Assembly: GCA_002329575.1 (NCBI GenBank)
Contig: DCTK01000091.1
Span: 1 to 8,005 of the forward strand
Source of the DNA: Sutterella sp. UBA1442
GTDB taxonomy: Bacteria; Pseudomonadota; Gammaproteobacteria; Burkholderiales; Burkholderiaceae_F
DNA length: 8,005 bases
Direction of reading: 5' to 3'
Shown here one piece after another: positions 1-7,423 of the stretch (its first letter is position 1; each line of letters begins with the position of its first letter). A program made the position numbers and the translations under genes. The notes under the pieces are model-generated. The model worked only from the letters and a program-made list of their open reading frames with translations. It was not told the DNA's origin and ran no database searches.

Positions 1-133
1 CGGCACAGAAAAAGAGATAGCCGGCAAGAGCCGTCCAACCGAGCAGGCGCAACAAAGCCCGGGCGCGCCGTTTACGAGGATAAACGTTCGCCCGAGAAAA
101 TTCGTCAGTTTTCGCAGAGTCGGATAAATTCAA
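1..133 (-). CDS. 5' end of a membrane-anchored protein, possibly YhdP/TIGR02099-like (partial)
   Basis: Read on the minus strand, bases 133 to 1 stay open and run off the left edge of the window. The frame is open back to a TGA near base 190. The only usual start codon in it is a TTG at 133-131, with only a poor AAAG-like ribosome site before it, so the start is tentative. The 44 visible residues begin with a short polar, basic tail containing PRKRRARA. A hydrophobic stretch follows (LLRLLGWTALAGYLFFCA), which looks like an N-terminal membrane anchor. From memory, a large YhdP/TIGR02099 (AsmA-like) protein with this kind of N-terminus often lies divergent from glnE in betaproteobacteria, which is the main reason for the name. 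No catalytic domain is visible. The frame looks real because of its membrane segment and position; the family name is uncertain. Confidence 0.45.
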   Translation of the reverse strand, partial: MNLSDSAKTDEFSRANVYPRKRRARALLRLLGWTALAGYLFFCA

Positions 134-340
134 CTTTAAGTGTCGTGATATTGGACAACAAACGGCCCTTGAAGGCGTATTTTGCCGTCAAAATGTCTAC
201 TACGCTTGATTGTAGCGACTTCATAGCATTTTCGCGGTTTTGACTCACTTTTGTTAACGGCTTTTTTCAGCAGAAAAATTTTGGAAACAGTTCCCATCCG
301 CTAAACTACAAAGTATTGCTTTTAAAGAATCACAAATACG
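134..340. promoter_or_regulatory. Divergent intergenic region upstream of glnE
   Basis: This AT-rich stretch has no coding potential that I can support and should carry the promoters of glnE and of the minus-strand gene. No consensus promoter stands out. On the plus strand the best pairs are TTGTTA (251-256) with AAAAAT (274-279), 17 bases apart, and a perfect-start TTGACT (240-245) that lacks a good -10. Small dyads are present: TTTTTC/GAAAAA (263-268 and 273-278, four-base loop) and GGAA-N4-TTCC (283-294). The glnE start codon is preceded only by a weak purine run (AAAGAA, 324-329). These sites are suggestions from inspection only. Confidence 0.3.
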
Positions 341-3157
341 ATGTCCGCAACACTGCAAAATGTCCTGGAGCTATCCTTTTTCGTCAAACGTGCGCTCATG
401 GGGGCGTTGCCGATGGCCGACGAAGCCGAGCGGCTGAATTATCTTCAGGCGCTGGCTGCTGAGCCCTTTACGCGAGAAAAGATGTTGGCGTATTTGGCAG
501 GCGATTTAACACTTGAGGCGCTTGATGACAAACTGCGAAAACTGCGTCGCGATGTGATGCTCAGTATCGTTGCCCGTGACGTGATGGAGTTGGCGGACTA
601 TAACGAAGTTGTCAGTACGATGAGTGACTTGGCTGAGATTGCTGTTTCTCGAGTCGTACGCGAGCATGCTCTTGCCTTATCGAAGCGTTTCGGAACGCCG
701 TGCTCCTACGAGGGAGTTGCGCAAGACTTTTTAGTATTCGGCATGGGGAAATTGGGTGGTCGGGAATTAAATGTCAGCAGTGACATCGATCTTGTTTTTG
801 TCTATGACGAGCAAGGTAAGTGTCAACCGAATGCTCAGTGCCCCAATCCAAGGCGAGAACTGACAAATGCCGAGTTCTTCGAGCGATTATCGAAAAAAGT
901 CATTGCATCGTTATCCGACATTTCGGGAGCCGGGTTTGTGTTTCGTGTTGATATGAGACTGCGGCCCAATGGTGACTCAGGCCCCATCTGCATTAGCTCT
1001 GAGATGTTGGAAGAGTACTTGTACGTACAAGGACGAGAGTGGGAACGGTTTGCTTGGTTAAAGGCCAGAATTGTCAATGAGGCGGTATTTACAGATTCTC
1101 AAACTTTTGAGACCCAGTGCAATAACGTCAGATCCGTCATCAGACCTTTTGTCTATCGTAAGTACGTAGACTTTAATGCAATCAGTGCATTGTCCAATCT
1201 TCACCGATTGATTCGTGCCGAGACCGTGAGACGGGAATCGGGCAAAAATCTCGGCATTGATGTGAAATTGGGCCGAGGCGGCATTCGTGAAATCGAATTC
1301 ATAACTCAAACGTTTCAAATCATCCGTGGCGGCAGAAATCCTCAGTTGCGCGGTAAATCCACCATTGCGATGCTTCGGGCGTTGTCTGAAAACGGTGCCA
1401 TCAGTGCGGATCAAGCTCAAAAATTAACCGAAAGTTATGTTTTTTTGAGAAATCTTGAGCATGCCATTCAGTATGTGGATGATCAGCAAACGCATCGCTA
1501 TCCCAATGATGAAGCCGAACAAACACGTATCGCAGCGATGCTAGGTTTAACGCGCGAAGCGTTAACCGAAGAGCTTTTGCAGATTCGAGATTACGTTGCC
1601 CGCGTCTTTGAAGGAATTTTCCAAGTCGGCACTGACGCGGCTGCTGAGGAAAAAGATGACTGGCCCGAGGGTTGGACGTTGGGCTTTGAGCAAGCGGCAG
1701 CTGCCTTGGCGGAAATTTTAGCTTCCATGGGCTACTCGCAGTCAATGCACTGTGCAGAGCGCGTGTTGGAAACAATGCGCTCAAGGTTTTTGTCTGCATT
1801 GAACGAATCGGCAAGAGCCAATATGGCGCAACTGATTAAACGTATTGCTGCACTGTGCCCTGAATTGACACGCTCGCAAGCTAATGTCTCGGCCGATGAA
1901 GTGTTTTTACGCTATGTTGAGCTTTTGGAAGTGGTGGCAGGCCGAAGCACCTATGTTTCACTTTTGCTGCAATACCCCAGAGTGTGCGAAAAGGTTGCGC
2001 AGGTTTTGATGTCAAGTGCATGGGCGGCACAGTATCTCACCGCACACCCGATTGTGCTCGATGAATTGGTCGATGAGCGATTGGAGACATTGGACAACTT
2101 CTCTCCGGTCGATTGGAGCGGGTGGCAAGACGATTTGTGGGCAAAGTTACGCGAAGCCGAAGGCGACCAAGAAACGCAGATGAACGTGTTGCGTGATGCC
2201 CATCACGGTGCGGTCTTTAAACTGCTTTTAGCAGACATTGACGGGTGCTTTACCGTGGAGCGTTTGGCTGATCAACTCTCCGCACTGGCCGATGCTGTCA
2301 TTGAAATGGTGATTACGTTGGCTTGGCAGACCATTGCCTCCCGTCACACGGATATTCCGCGCTTTGCAGTGGTTGCCTATGGCAAATTGGGCGGCAAGGA
2401 ACTGAGCTACGCGTCTGACCTTGACCTGATCTATCTCTACGATGATGACCATCCCGATGCTGCGAAAAATTACACGCGACTGGTGCGGCGCATGATGAGT
2501 TGGCTCACGGTGCAAACCTCTTCAGGGATTTTGTTTGATGTGGATTTGCGCCTTAGACCCAATGGCGAAAATGGTCTTGTCGTTTCTTCCTTTGAGATGT
2601 TTAAGCGCTATCAGCGAAATGAAGACGGCACCGGTGCTTGGCCCTGGGAGCATCAGGCGCTAACGCGGGCTCGGTTTTGTGCCGGTGACAGGGCAATCGG
2701 AGCCGCTTTTGAAGCCGAGCGGGCGGCGATTTTAATGTTGCCTCGAGACAAAAATAAGGTTTTAGAAGAGGTAAGCCTCATGCGGGCTAAGATGCTTGAG
2801 GGCCATCCCAACCGCACGACCTTATTTGATGTGAAACACGATCGGGGCGGAATGGTCGACGTGGAGTTTGCCGTTCAGGCTTTAGTGTTAAGTTACTCGC
2901 ACGACTATCCGGATTTGGTCAACAACTTTGGCAATATTTTGCTGCTAGAGATGGCCGCGCGTGACGGGTTAATTGACTCGACGCTTGCAACCGAGTGCGT
3001 AAGAATCTATCGCAATTACCGCTACATTCAACGCACGCAACGTCTGCAGGGTGTGCAAGGTGGCGTTCGGGTGGATCCTGCTGCATTAAATGGTGATATT
3101 GATACGGTGAAAAAGCTTTGGCGATCGGTCTTTGGTAACGATGGTCCGCAACGTTAA
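341..3157 (+). CDS. glnE: Bifunctional glutamine synthetase adenylyltransferase/deadenylase
   Basis: GlnE attaches AMP to a tyrosine on each glutamine synthetase subunit when nitrogen is plentiful and removes it when nitrogen is scarce, under control of PII proteins and glutamine. It acts in the cytoplasm. The 938-residue product is close to the E. coli length (946). It shows the expected tandem architecture of two nucleotidyltransferase modules. The N-terminal adenylyl-removing site has GMGKLGG at 134-140 followed by S-S-D148-I-D150. The C-terminal adenylylating site has YGKLGG at 680-685 followed by A-S-D693-L-D695. Both metal-binding D-x-D pairs are intact, and matching RLRPNG motifs follow each one. 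Helical regulatory segments separate the modules. The ATG at 341 is the first in frame, but its ribosome site is weak; the N-terminus is some 20 residues shorter before the first active site than in E. coli. The next element on the 3' side is an insertion sequence 11 bases past the stop. Confidence 0.97.
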   Translation: MSATLQNVLELSFFVKRALMGALPMADEAERLNYLQALAAEPFTREKMLAYLAGDLTLEALDDKLRKLRRDVMLSIVARDVMELADYNEVVSTMSDLAEIAVSRVVREHALALSKRFGTPCSYEGVAQDFLVFGMGKLGGRELNVSSDIDLVFVYDEQGKCQPNAQCPNPRRELTNAEFFERLSKKVIASLSDISGAGFVFRVDMRLRPNGDSGPICISSEMLEEYLYVQGREWERFAWLKARIVNEAVFTDSQTFETQCNNVRSVIRPFVYRKYVDFNAISALSNLHRLIRAETVRRESGKNLGIDVKLGRGGIREIEFITQTFQIIRGGRNPQLRGKSTIAMLRALSENGAISADQAQKLTESYVFLRNLEHAIQYVDDQQTHRYPNDEAEQTRIAAMLGLTREALTEELLQIRDYVARVFEGIFQVGTDAAAEEKDDWPEGWTLGFEQAAAALAEILASMGYSQSMHCAERVLETMRSRFLSALNESARANMAQLIKRIAALCPELTRSQANVSADEVFLRYVELLEVVAGRSTYVSLLLQYPRVCEKVAQVLMSSAWAAQYLTAHPIVLDELVDERLETLDNFSPVDWSGWQDDLWAKLREAEGDQETQMNVLRDAHHGAVFKLLLADIDGCFTVERLADQLSALADAVIEMVITLAWQTIASRHTDIPRFAVVAYGKLGGKELSYASDLDLIYLYDDDHPDAAKNYTRLVRRMMSWLTVQTSSGILFDVDLRLRPNGENGLVVSSFEMFKRYQRNEDGTGAWPWEHQALTRARFCAGDRAIGAAFEAERAAILMLPRDKNKVLEEVSLMRAKMLEGHPNRTTLFDVKHDRGGMVDVEFAVQALVLSYSHDYPDLVNNFGNILLLEMAARDGLIDSTLATECVRIYRNYRYIQRTQRLQGVQGGVRVDPAALNGDIDTVKKLWRSVFGNDGPQR

Positions 3158-3168
3158 ACCGTCTCACG

Positions 3169-3196
3169 AACCTGACTTCCCGAAGTGCCTAGCTCC
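3169..3196 (+). repeat. Left terminal inverted repeat of the insertion sequence
   Basis: The outer block is AACCTGACTTCCCG (3169-3182) and the inner block CTAGCTCC (3189-3196), with AAGTGC between them. It pairs with 5102-5128. The inner block includes the transposase stop codon (TAG, read on the minus strand at 3191-3189), so the coding region runs right into the end of the element. Confidence 0.85.
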
Positions 3197-4973
3197 TAAA
3201 ACGGTAAAGCACTTTGGGAGGTAGAGGAACCCCAAGAAGCGCGAGCGTATCGCGCTTCTTTTTTGACATCGTCTTGATAGTAAAGGCGTTCGTTGAACAA
3301 TGCTTCAATGCAACCAGACCTTTCAATCCCGCCAATAACTTCGGCAAAGACTCATACGGTAACTTCATGAAATCGGCTAATTGAGTGTCTTTCAGTTCTT
3401 TCAGGTCCTTTTTTTGTTTCGGCGCTTTGCTTTTGACAGTCTTCTGTATGCGATTGAGCATTACCATTCGCAGGCTTTCTGCGATGATAAATACAAGGAT
3501 CTTGCCTTTGTATGTACTTTGCGTAGCATACAATCGATCCCCATCCACCCAGTTTTTGAGTTGATTGAAATTCTGTTCAATGATGTTGCGTTCCCGATAG
3601 ATTCTCAGCACCTCAAAGGCATCCAATCCACAGTTGCTCCGTATGGCAAAACAGCCCGATAACTCAACAGCTTCCGACAAGGCATTGATGTTTAATGCGT
3701 ATTGATCCCGATGCTTAAGTACAAACCTCTTGTTGGCTTTGAAGAAGTCAGGGTTAACCGTTTTACCTTGGTTGAGCATCTCAACGAGTTGCATCGCATT
3801 TTTCTTCATTCTGCGTGCTTCTTGTACAGCACGCTCCATGTTGCGATACAAATGCAAATCGATTTTCTCTGTCAGTCGTCCCGCAGGCGTGTCATTGGAC
3901 CAAGTCTCTTTTTCCGTAAACGCATTCATCTCCATGTCCGGATCACTGAACGCGATCAGGTCATTGAGTTGACGGCTTCTGCGTTTAAAAGCCAATTTAA
4001 CGCAATCTTCAACAGTGGTGATACCTTGAATAAATTTCAGTTCGAGTTTTAACTGCAGCGCCGTGTTGTAAATGCTTTGATAGCCACGGTCAGTCACGAG
4101 GATCGTTTCGTTGAGATCATATCCGCAGGCCTGCATACGTGACAAAGCAAAAGGTAGTGCGGCTTTATCGTTAACCGAACCTTCATCAGTGCTAGCAAAC
4201 AACACATCGCCGGTAGCGTGATCACACAATAAATTGAGATTGATTTGTTTGAGTTCTGGATCTTGTTTGGCTTTACCGAAGGCGGCTTCTTGAATTGTTT
4301 CAGAGTACGTGCTGATGCTCGTGGAGTCGAAAGACAGAGTCATCCCCAACCGATTTTCTTTGGCTTGTTTCATTGCTCTTTGATGGCGAAGAGCAAAGTA
4401 TTGCCCCATATTATCATCAGTAATTTCAGCCAAGAGCTCGGAAATGCGCCTGGAGTCAATTGGCCCAGATTCGGGTAACCAGTTGTAGCTCAACCAGTCC
4501 TCATACAAAGAAGTTGAACCCGCCTGATCGAGCTTGTAAATAGCCAAACTAAGTAAATCCCTCGCACCCTTTTTTCCGTAAACAGTTTGCAGGTCTTCGA
4601 GGATGCCGAGCTGTTCGGCGATCTGAGTACCGGACCAGGTTAAACCGTAGTGGATAACGGGCTCACTCCAAGAGATATCGGGTGTTTGCTCGCGTTGTCC
4701 GCATCGCTCTTGAAATTCTTGTTGAGTCAACAATTCGTTGCATCCCCAGTAGAGATCGATGCCTTCAAAATCGGGGAAGTGAGCTAAGAAGCCGCCGACC
4801 ACCTTGATGGAGCCGTCATCATTCAAACGCCCGACAGAGATGCGCTGAGCCACACGAGAGCCTTTGCCGGGAATCCATTTGTTGCGATAGGCCTGAATAG
4901 TTTGACGTCCGACCTTATCAGTGATCTTGATGAGAGACCATTTACGGCCTTGTGGATCGATGGGGTTTTGCAT
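3189..4973 (-). CDS. DDE transposase, IS4 superfamily, probably IS1634 family
   Basis: This is the transposase that would cut and join the ends of the surrounding insertion sequence. The 594-residue length fits IS1634-type enzymes, which are longer than most IS4 relatives. The catalytic triad is visible: D216 in LSFDSTSIS, D295 in ILVTDRGYQS, and E466 within the signature Y459-x2-R462-x3-E466-x6-K473. The insertion between the second and third acidic residues is long (about 170 residues), as expected for this superfamily. I see no frameshift or internal stop, so the enzyme should be functional. The ATG at 4973 is preceded by a purine-rich ribosome site (AAGAGAG) about five bases away and by a consensus extended -10. 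The C-terminal codons double as an inverted repeat read on the other strand (residues 570-580), and the stop codon lies within the left end of the element. Confidence 0.93.
   Translation of the reverse strand: MQNPIDPQGRKWSLIKITDKVGRQTIQAYRNKWIPGKGSRVAQRISVGRLNDDGSIKVVGGFLAHFPDFEGIDLYWGCNELLTQQEFQERCGQREQTPDISWSEPVIHYGLTWSGTQIAEQLGILEDLQTVYGKKGARDLLSLAIYKLDQAGSTSLYEDWLSYNWLPESGPIDSRRISELLAEITDDNMGQYFALRHQRAMKQAKENRLGMTLSFDSTSISTYSETIQEAAFGKAKQDPELKQINLNLLCDHATGDVLFASTDEGSVNDKAALPFALSRMQACGYDLNETILVTDRGYQSIYNTALQLKLELKFIQGITTVEDCVKLAFKRRSRQLNDLIAFSDPDMEMNAFTEKETWSNDTPAGRLTEKIDLHLYRNMERAVQEARRMKKNAMQLVEMLNQGKTVNPDFFKANKRFVLKHRDQYALNINALSEAVELSGCFAIRSNCGLDAFEVLRIYRERNIIEQNFNQLKNWVDGDRLYATQSTYKGKILVFIIAESLRMVMLNRIQKTVKSKAPKQKKDLKELKDTQLADFMKLPYESLPKLLAGLKGLVALKHCSTNAFTIKTMSKKKRDTLALLGVPLPPKVLYRFRS
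3234..3264 (+). terminator. Terminator-like hairpin inside the transposase 3' end, facing glnE
   Basis: On the plus strand AAGAAGCGCGA (3234-3244) pairs perfectly with TCGCGCTTCTT (3250-3260) around the loop GCGTA. The T run spans 3259-3264. This is an 11-pair, GC-cored stem with a T tail, typical of an intrinsic terminator, and oriented to stop transcripts entering from glnE. It lies 77 bases past the glnE stop. On the minus strand the stem is followed by GGGG, so it should not terminate the transposase message. Confidence 0.75.
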
Positions 4974-4996
4974 GATAGCTCTCTTTTATAAAGTAT

Positions 4997-5011
4997 GGAG
5001 CTATTATAGCA
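4997..5011 (-). promoter_or_regulatory. Transposase promoter, extended -10
   Basis: Read on the minus strand, TGCTATAAT (5011-5003) is a perfect extended -10 element. The predicted transcript start is near 4996, giving a leader of about 22 bases before the ATG. No good -35 lies at the right distance: TTGACG is only 11 bases upstream. Immediately after the -10 comes AGCTCC, so TAGCTCC (5003-4997) repeats the inner block of the left inverted repeat. Confidence 0.6.
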
Positions 5012-5073
5012 AAACAAAACGTCAATGAGTAGATATGAGATTGAAAATAAAAGGATTATTTTGAGAATTAAGA

Positions 5074-5099
5074 GAGGGTTTGACCTACATCAAACCCTC
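5074..5099 (-). other. Hairpin near the right end of the insertion sequence, upstream of the transposase
   Basis: GAGGGTTTGA (5074-5083) pairs perfectly with TCAAACCCTC (5090-5099) around a six-base loop. It lies inside the element, between the right inverted repeat and the transposase promoter. On the minus strand it is followed by the mixed sequence TCTTAATTCTC, a poor T tail. It may act as a weak terminator or as RNA structure that hinders expression of the transposase from outside transcripts. Confidence 0.5.
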
Positions 5100-5101
5100 A
5101 T

Positions 5102-5128
5102 GGAACTAGCGAAACGGGAAGTCAGGTT
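5102..5128 (-). repeat. Right terminal inverted repeat of the insertion sequence
   Basis: Read on the minus strand it starts with the same 14 bases as the left end (AACCTGACTTCCCG, 5128-5115). Five unmatched bases and CTAGTTCC (5109-5102) follow, one base different from the left inner block. It lies just upstream of a hairpin and of the transposase promoter. Confidence 0.85.
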
Positions 5129-5134
5129 GAATGC

Positions 5135-5162
5135 AAAAAACGGCTTCATCGCTGAAGCCGTT
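5135..5162 (-). terminator. Intrinsic terminator of htpX
   Basis: On the minus strand AACGGCTTCA and TGAAGCCGTT form a 10-pair stem with a four-base loop (stem 5162-5139). A run of six T follows (5140-5135; the first two overlap the stem). It starts 24 bases past the htpX stop codon. It lies just outside the right end of the insertion sequence. On the plus strand its tail (CCTTGGTTT) is poor, so it would at best weakly terminate glnE. Confidence 0.85.
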
Positions 5163-5186
5163 CCTTGGTTTCTGTTGTATGAAAAA

Positions 5187-6080
5187 TTATTGTTTGTGCT
5201 CACGCAATGCCTTGATACGAGCCTCAATGGACGGGTGCGTAGCAAACAACGAACCGATTCCACCGTTAATCCCAAAGCCCTTTACAGCACCTGGCAACTC
5301 TTCGGAGTGTAAGCCGCCCAAGCGAGCTAGTGCGTTAATCATTGGAGCGGGCGAACCCAGTGCTTCAGCTGCTCCAGCATCTGCACGATACTCACGATAG
5401 CGAGAGAACGCAGCAACCAACATAGAACCCAACAAACCCAACACCATATCAAGCACCAAGCTCGTCATGTAGTAACCGGCACCCGGAGCATCACTTTCAT
5501 TGCGCAAAATACCGCGGTCAACAATATTGCCGATAATGCGAGAAAGGAAAATCACGAACGTGTTGATCACGCCTTGCATCAACGTCATCGTGACCATATC
5601 GCCATTGGCGACATGACTCATTTCATGGGCCAACACGGCACGCACTTCTTCTTTGTTCATACTGGCCAAAAGCCCGTCAGAGACGGCGACCAAGGAACTG
5701 TTCTTAGAGGCGCCCGTTGCAAAAGCATTCGGATCACCGTGGTAGATACCCACTTCAGGCATTCCCACGCCCTTAATCTTGGCGAGTTCGGCCACCGTTT
5801 CCACCAACCAGCGCTCAACTCCGTTGCGGGGATTATCAATATCGATGATTTGCACTCCCATGGAGCGCTTGGCCATTCCCTTACTCATGAAAAGGCTCAT
5901 CAAGGAGCCCGAGAAGCCGATGACCGCGGCAAAGATCAATAGCGTTGTGTAATCTTGACCAGCGCCGGCTACTTGAGAAAAGTTAACCCCGAAAAGCCAA
6001 CCTACGACATTCAAAACGATCGACAACATCACCAAAATGGCAAGGTTGGTCAAGATAAACAAACCGATTCGTTTAAGCAT
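5187..6080 (-). CDS. htpX: Inner-membrane zinc metalloprotease HtpX
   Basis: HtpX is a heat-shock-linked M48 metalloprotease of the inner membrane that helps FtsH remove misfolded membrane proteins, with its active site on the cytoplasmic side. The 297-residue product has the family length (293 in E. coli). Two hydrophobic segments lie at about 5-30 and 46-65. The zinc-binding motif is H152-E-M-S-H156, with the third ligand probably E230 in the SRYREYRAD segment. Two more hydrophobic segments lie at about 165-185 and 205-226. The family motifs NAFATG (118-123) and FATHPS (279-284) are present. The ATG at 6080 has a good ribosome site, AGGAAG, six bases upstream. The gene lies 158 bases after lapB on the same strand. 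I could not find a convincing sigma-32 promoter in that gap, so its heat regulation here is unproven. Confidence 0.97.
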   Translation of the reverse strand: MLKRIGLFILTNLAILVMLSIVLNVVGWLFGVNFSQVAGAGQDYTTLLIFAAVIGFSGSLMSLFMSKGMAKRSMGVQIIDIDNPRNGVERWLVETVAELAKIKGVGMPEVGIYHGDPNAFATGASKNSSLVAVSDGLLASMNKEEVRAVLAHEMSHVANGDMVTMTLMQGVINTFVIFLSRIIGNIVDRGILRNESDAPGAGYYMTSLVLDMVLGLLGSMLVAAFSRYREYRADAGAAEALGSPAPMINALARLGGLHSEELPGAVKGFGINGGIGSLFATHPSIEARIKALREHKQ

Positions 6081-6238
6081 CTATCTTCCTAAAAAAACGC
6101 AATTAACACGAAAGGAAAGTGTACGCAATGTTGCACAAATAGGAATAAAGGAAAACGTCAAAGATGTAAGAAAATTCAAACGTTCTGCGCTATGTCAGCA
6201 CAAATGTAGGATTTTGCATTGTAAATGAGCAATGCGAC
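6081..6238 (-). promoter_or_regulatory. lapB-htpX intergenic region
   Basis: This short AT-rich gap must hold any htpX promoter. No clean consensus is seen; TTGACG (minus strand, 6165 to about 6155) has no -10 at the right spacing. Just past the lapB stop a small stem, GCATTG/CAATGC (6216-6221 with 6230-6235), lacks a T run and is a weak terminator at best. Read-through from lapB into htpX is therefore possible. Confidence 0.3.
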
Positions 6239-7390
6239 CTATTCGGCTTGGCGCTTCGGAGAATAGCTTCCCCAACTTGAGCAACCGGGGCACAACCATT
6301 GAAAGCCCTTGGCTTGGAAGCCGCAGTGTGCGCAACGATAACGCCCGGGGTTATTCACGTAGGGTTTCAAAAGAGACGTCAAAAGCTTTAATTCCTCGTC
6401 TTGAGGATTGGCACTCAAACGCATTTGAGCAAGCTTTTCGTATGTCCAAAGAGTCGGTCTACGTTTGAGTTCTTCGCGAAGCATGGCGCGAGCGCTATCG
6501 ACCCCTTCAGTCTTCTCAATTAAAGACAGAGCAATCGAAACCGTTTCGGCGCTAGGCTGATCATCTAATGCGCGTTGAATCAAATTCATCGCCTGATCAT
6601 GTTGACCGAGTTGCTCATAGGCCTGAGCCATTTGCGTCATGATTAAGGGCAAGAACTCGGCGTTGACACTTTCAACTTTGTTCCAGTAACGCAAAGCATT
6701 TTCGGGGTTGCCTGCTTTCATAGCGATTTCGCCTAACATGATCAATGCACGCACGCTGCGACGATCAACCTGACGGGCTTGGTTGAGCAAGTCAACTGCC
6801 TTATCAAAATCTTTGCGACGAATTGCCAACGAAGCCAACTCGCAATAAAAGTGACCGATTTCGGCTTGATGGTTTTCCCCTGCTTGCTTCTCAAGGTCAT
6901 TGGCCATCGAGATCGCGCTTTCCCATTCTTTTTCCGTGCAGTAGATTTTTAACAATGCACGCATGGTTTCGAGACGATATTTCGGCTCTTTGAGAAGGCG
7001 TTTAAAGCTTTCTTCGGCGCGATCGTAAATGCCAGCCTTCAAGTAGTCATTGCCCAATTCAAAAAGCGCAAGTGAACGCTCTTCTTGCGGCAAATCTTCT
7101 CGATTCAGCAAGTGATTGTGAATGCGCACGGCGCGATCAAATTCACCGCGACGGCTAAAAAGATTGCCCAACGCGTGGTGCAGTTCAATCGTTTCCGGAT
7201 CAAGCTTTACCACTTCGATAAAAGCGTCGATCGCTTTATCGGGTTGATCATTTAAGAGCAAATTGATGCCCCTGTAGTAAGTACCGGGCTTCTGTTCATT
7301 TTCTCGCTGACGTTGATCCAAACCACGACACCACCAACCGGCAGCAAATAACAGCGGAACAACAATCAGGTACCAGAGCTCGAATTCCAT
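6239..7390 (-). CDS. lapB: Lipopolysaccharide assembly protein B (TPR and rubredoxin-like zinc domain)
   Basis: LapB (YciM) is an inner-membrane-anchored adaptor that, in E. coli, works with FtsH to control LpxC turnover and thereby balances lipopolysaccharide with phospholipid synthesis. The product of 383 residues matches the E. coli length (389). It has an N-terminal membrane anchor (about 4-21, LWYLIVVPLLFAAGWW). A series of tetratricopeptide repeats follows from about 35 to 335, with repeated A-x3-A/F patterns. The C-terminal rubredoxin-like zinc ribbon has C353-x2-C356 and C367-x2-C370. I chose the ATG at 7390 over a TTG at 7399: a purine run (AAGAGA) sits about ten bases before the ATG but abuts the TTG. 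The gene follows infA after 33 bases, which suggests one transcript. The usual neighbour lapA is not seen in the window. Confidence 0.95.
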   Translation of the reverse strand: MEFELWYLIVVPLLFAAGWWCRGLDQRQRENEQKPGTYYRGINLLLNDQPDKAIDAFIEVVKLDPETIELHHALGNLFSRRGEFDRAVRIHNHLLNREDLPQEERSLALFELGNDYLKAGIYDRAEESFKRLLKEPKYRLETMRALLKIYCTEKEWESAISMANDLEKQAGENHQAEIGHFYCELASLAIRRKDFDKAVDLLNQARQVDRRSVRALIMLGEIAMKAGNPENALRYWNKVESVNAEFLPLIMTQMAQAYEQLGQHDQAMNLIQRALDDQPSAETVSIALSLIEKTEGVDSARAMLREELKRRPTLWTYEKLAQMRLSANPQDEELKLLTSLLKPYVNNPGRYRCAHCGFQAKGFQWLCPGCSSWGSYSPKRQAE

Positions 7391-7423
7391 AAGGGGCAAT
7401 CTCTTAGTGCATCAGAAAAAGAA

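Larger units (their letters stand above)
3169..5128 (-). mobile_element. Insertion sequence, IS4 superfamily, probably IS1634 family (about 1.96 kb)
   Basis: The element holds a single intact transposase gene and is bounded by bipartite terminal inverted repeats. The outer block is 14 bases and perfect: AACCTGACTTCCCG at 3169-3182, matched by its reverse complement at 5115-5128. After 6 (left) or 5 (right) unmatched bases comes an inner block, CTAGCTCC at 3189-3196 against GGAACTAG at 5102-5109, with one mismatch. No target duplication is visible: the left flank ends in CTCACG and the right flank starts with GAATGC. The insertion lies in the gap between convergent glnE and htpX and breaks neither gene. 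Intact gene and matched ends suggest a recent or still mobile copy. The family assignment rests on transposase length and the Y-R-E-K motif; the boundaries could shift by a base or two. Confidence 0.88.

Noticed and set aside
61..93. Imperfect inverted repeat GGGCG...CGTTTA / TAAACG...CGCCC
   Set aside because: It lies within coding sequence of the minus-strand gene, has an asymmetric internal loop and no T run, so I do not call it a terminator or operator.
835..1814. Several open minus-strand frames inside glnE (80-137 residues)
   Set aside because: They lie opposite an intact, well-recognised gene, match no family I know and have no ribosome sites or promoters of their own.
3381..4478. Plus-strand frames opposite the transposase
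   Set aside because: They are shadows of the transposase frame with odd composition and no recognisable domain.
5025..5400. Plus-strand frames of 89-95 residues across the insertion sequence end and htpX
   Set aside because: They cross the right inverted repeat and the htpX terminator and overlap the conserved htpX 3' end.
6100..6200. Possible sigma-32 heat-shock promoter for htpX (TTTGAA-like -35)
   Set aside because: No CCCCAT-like -10 lies at the required distance.
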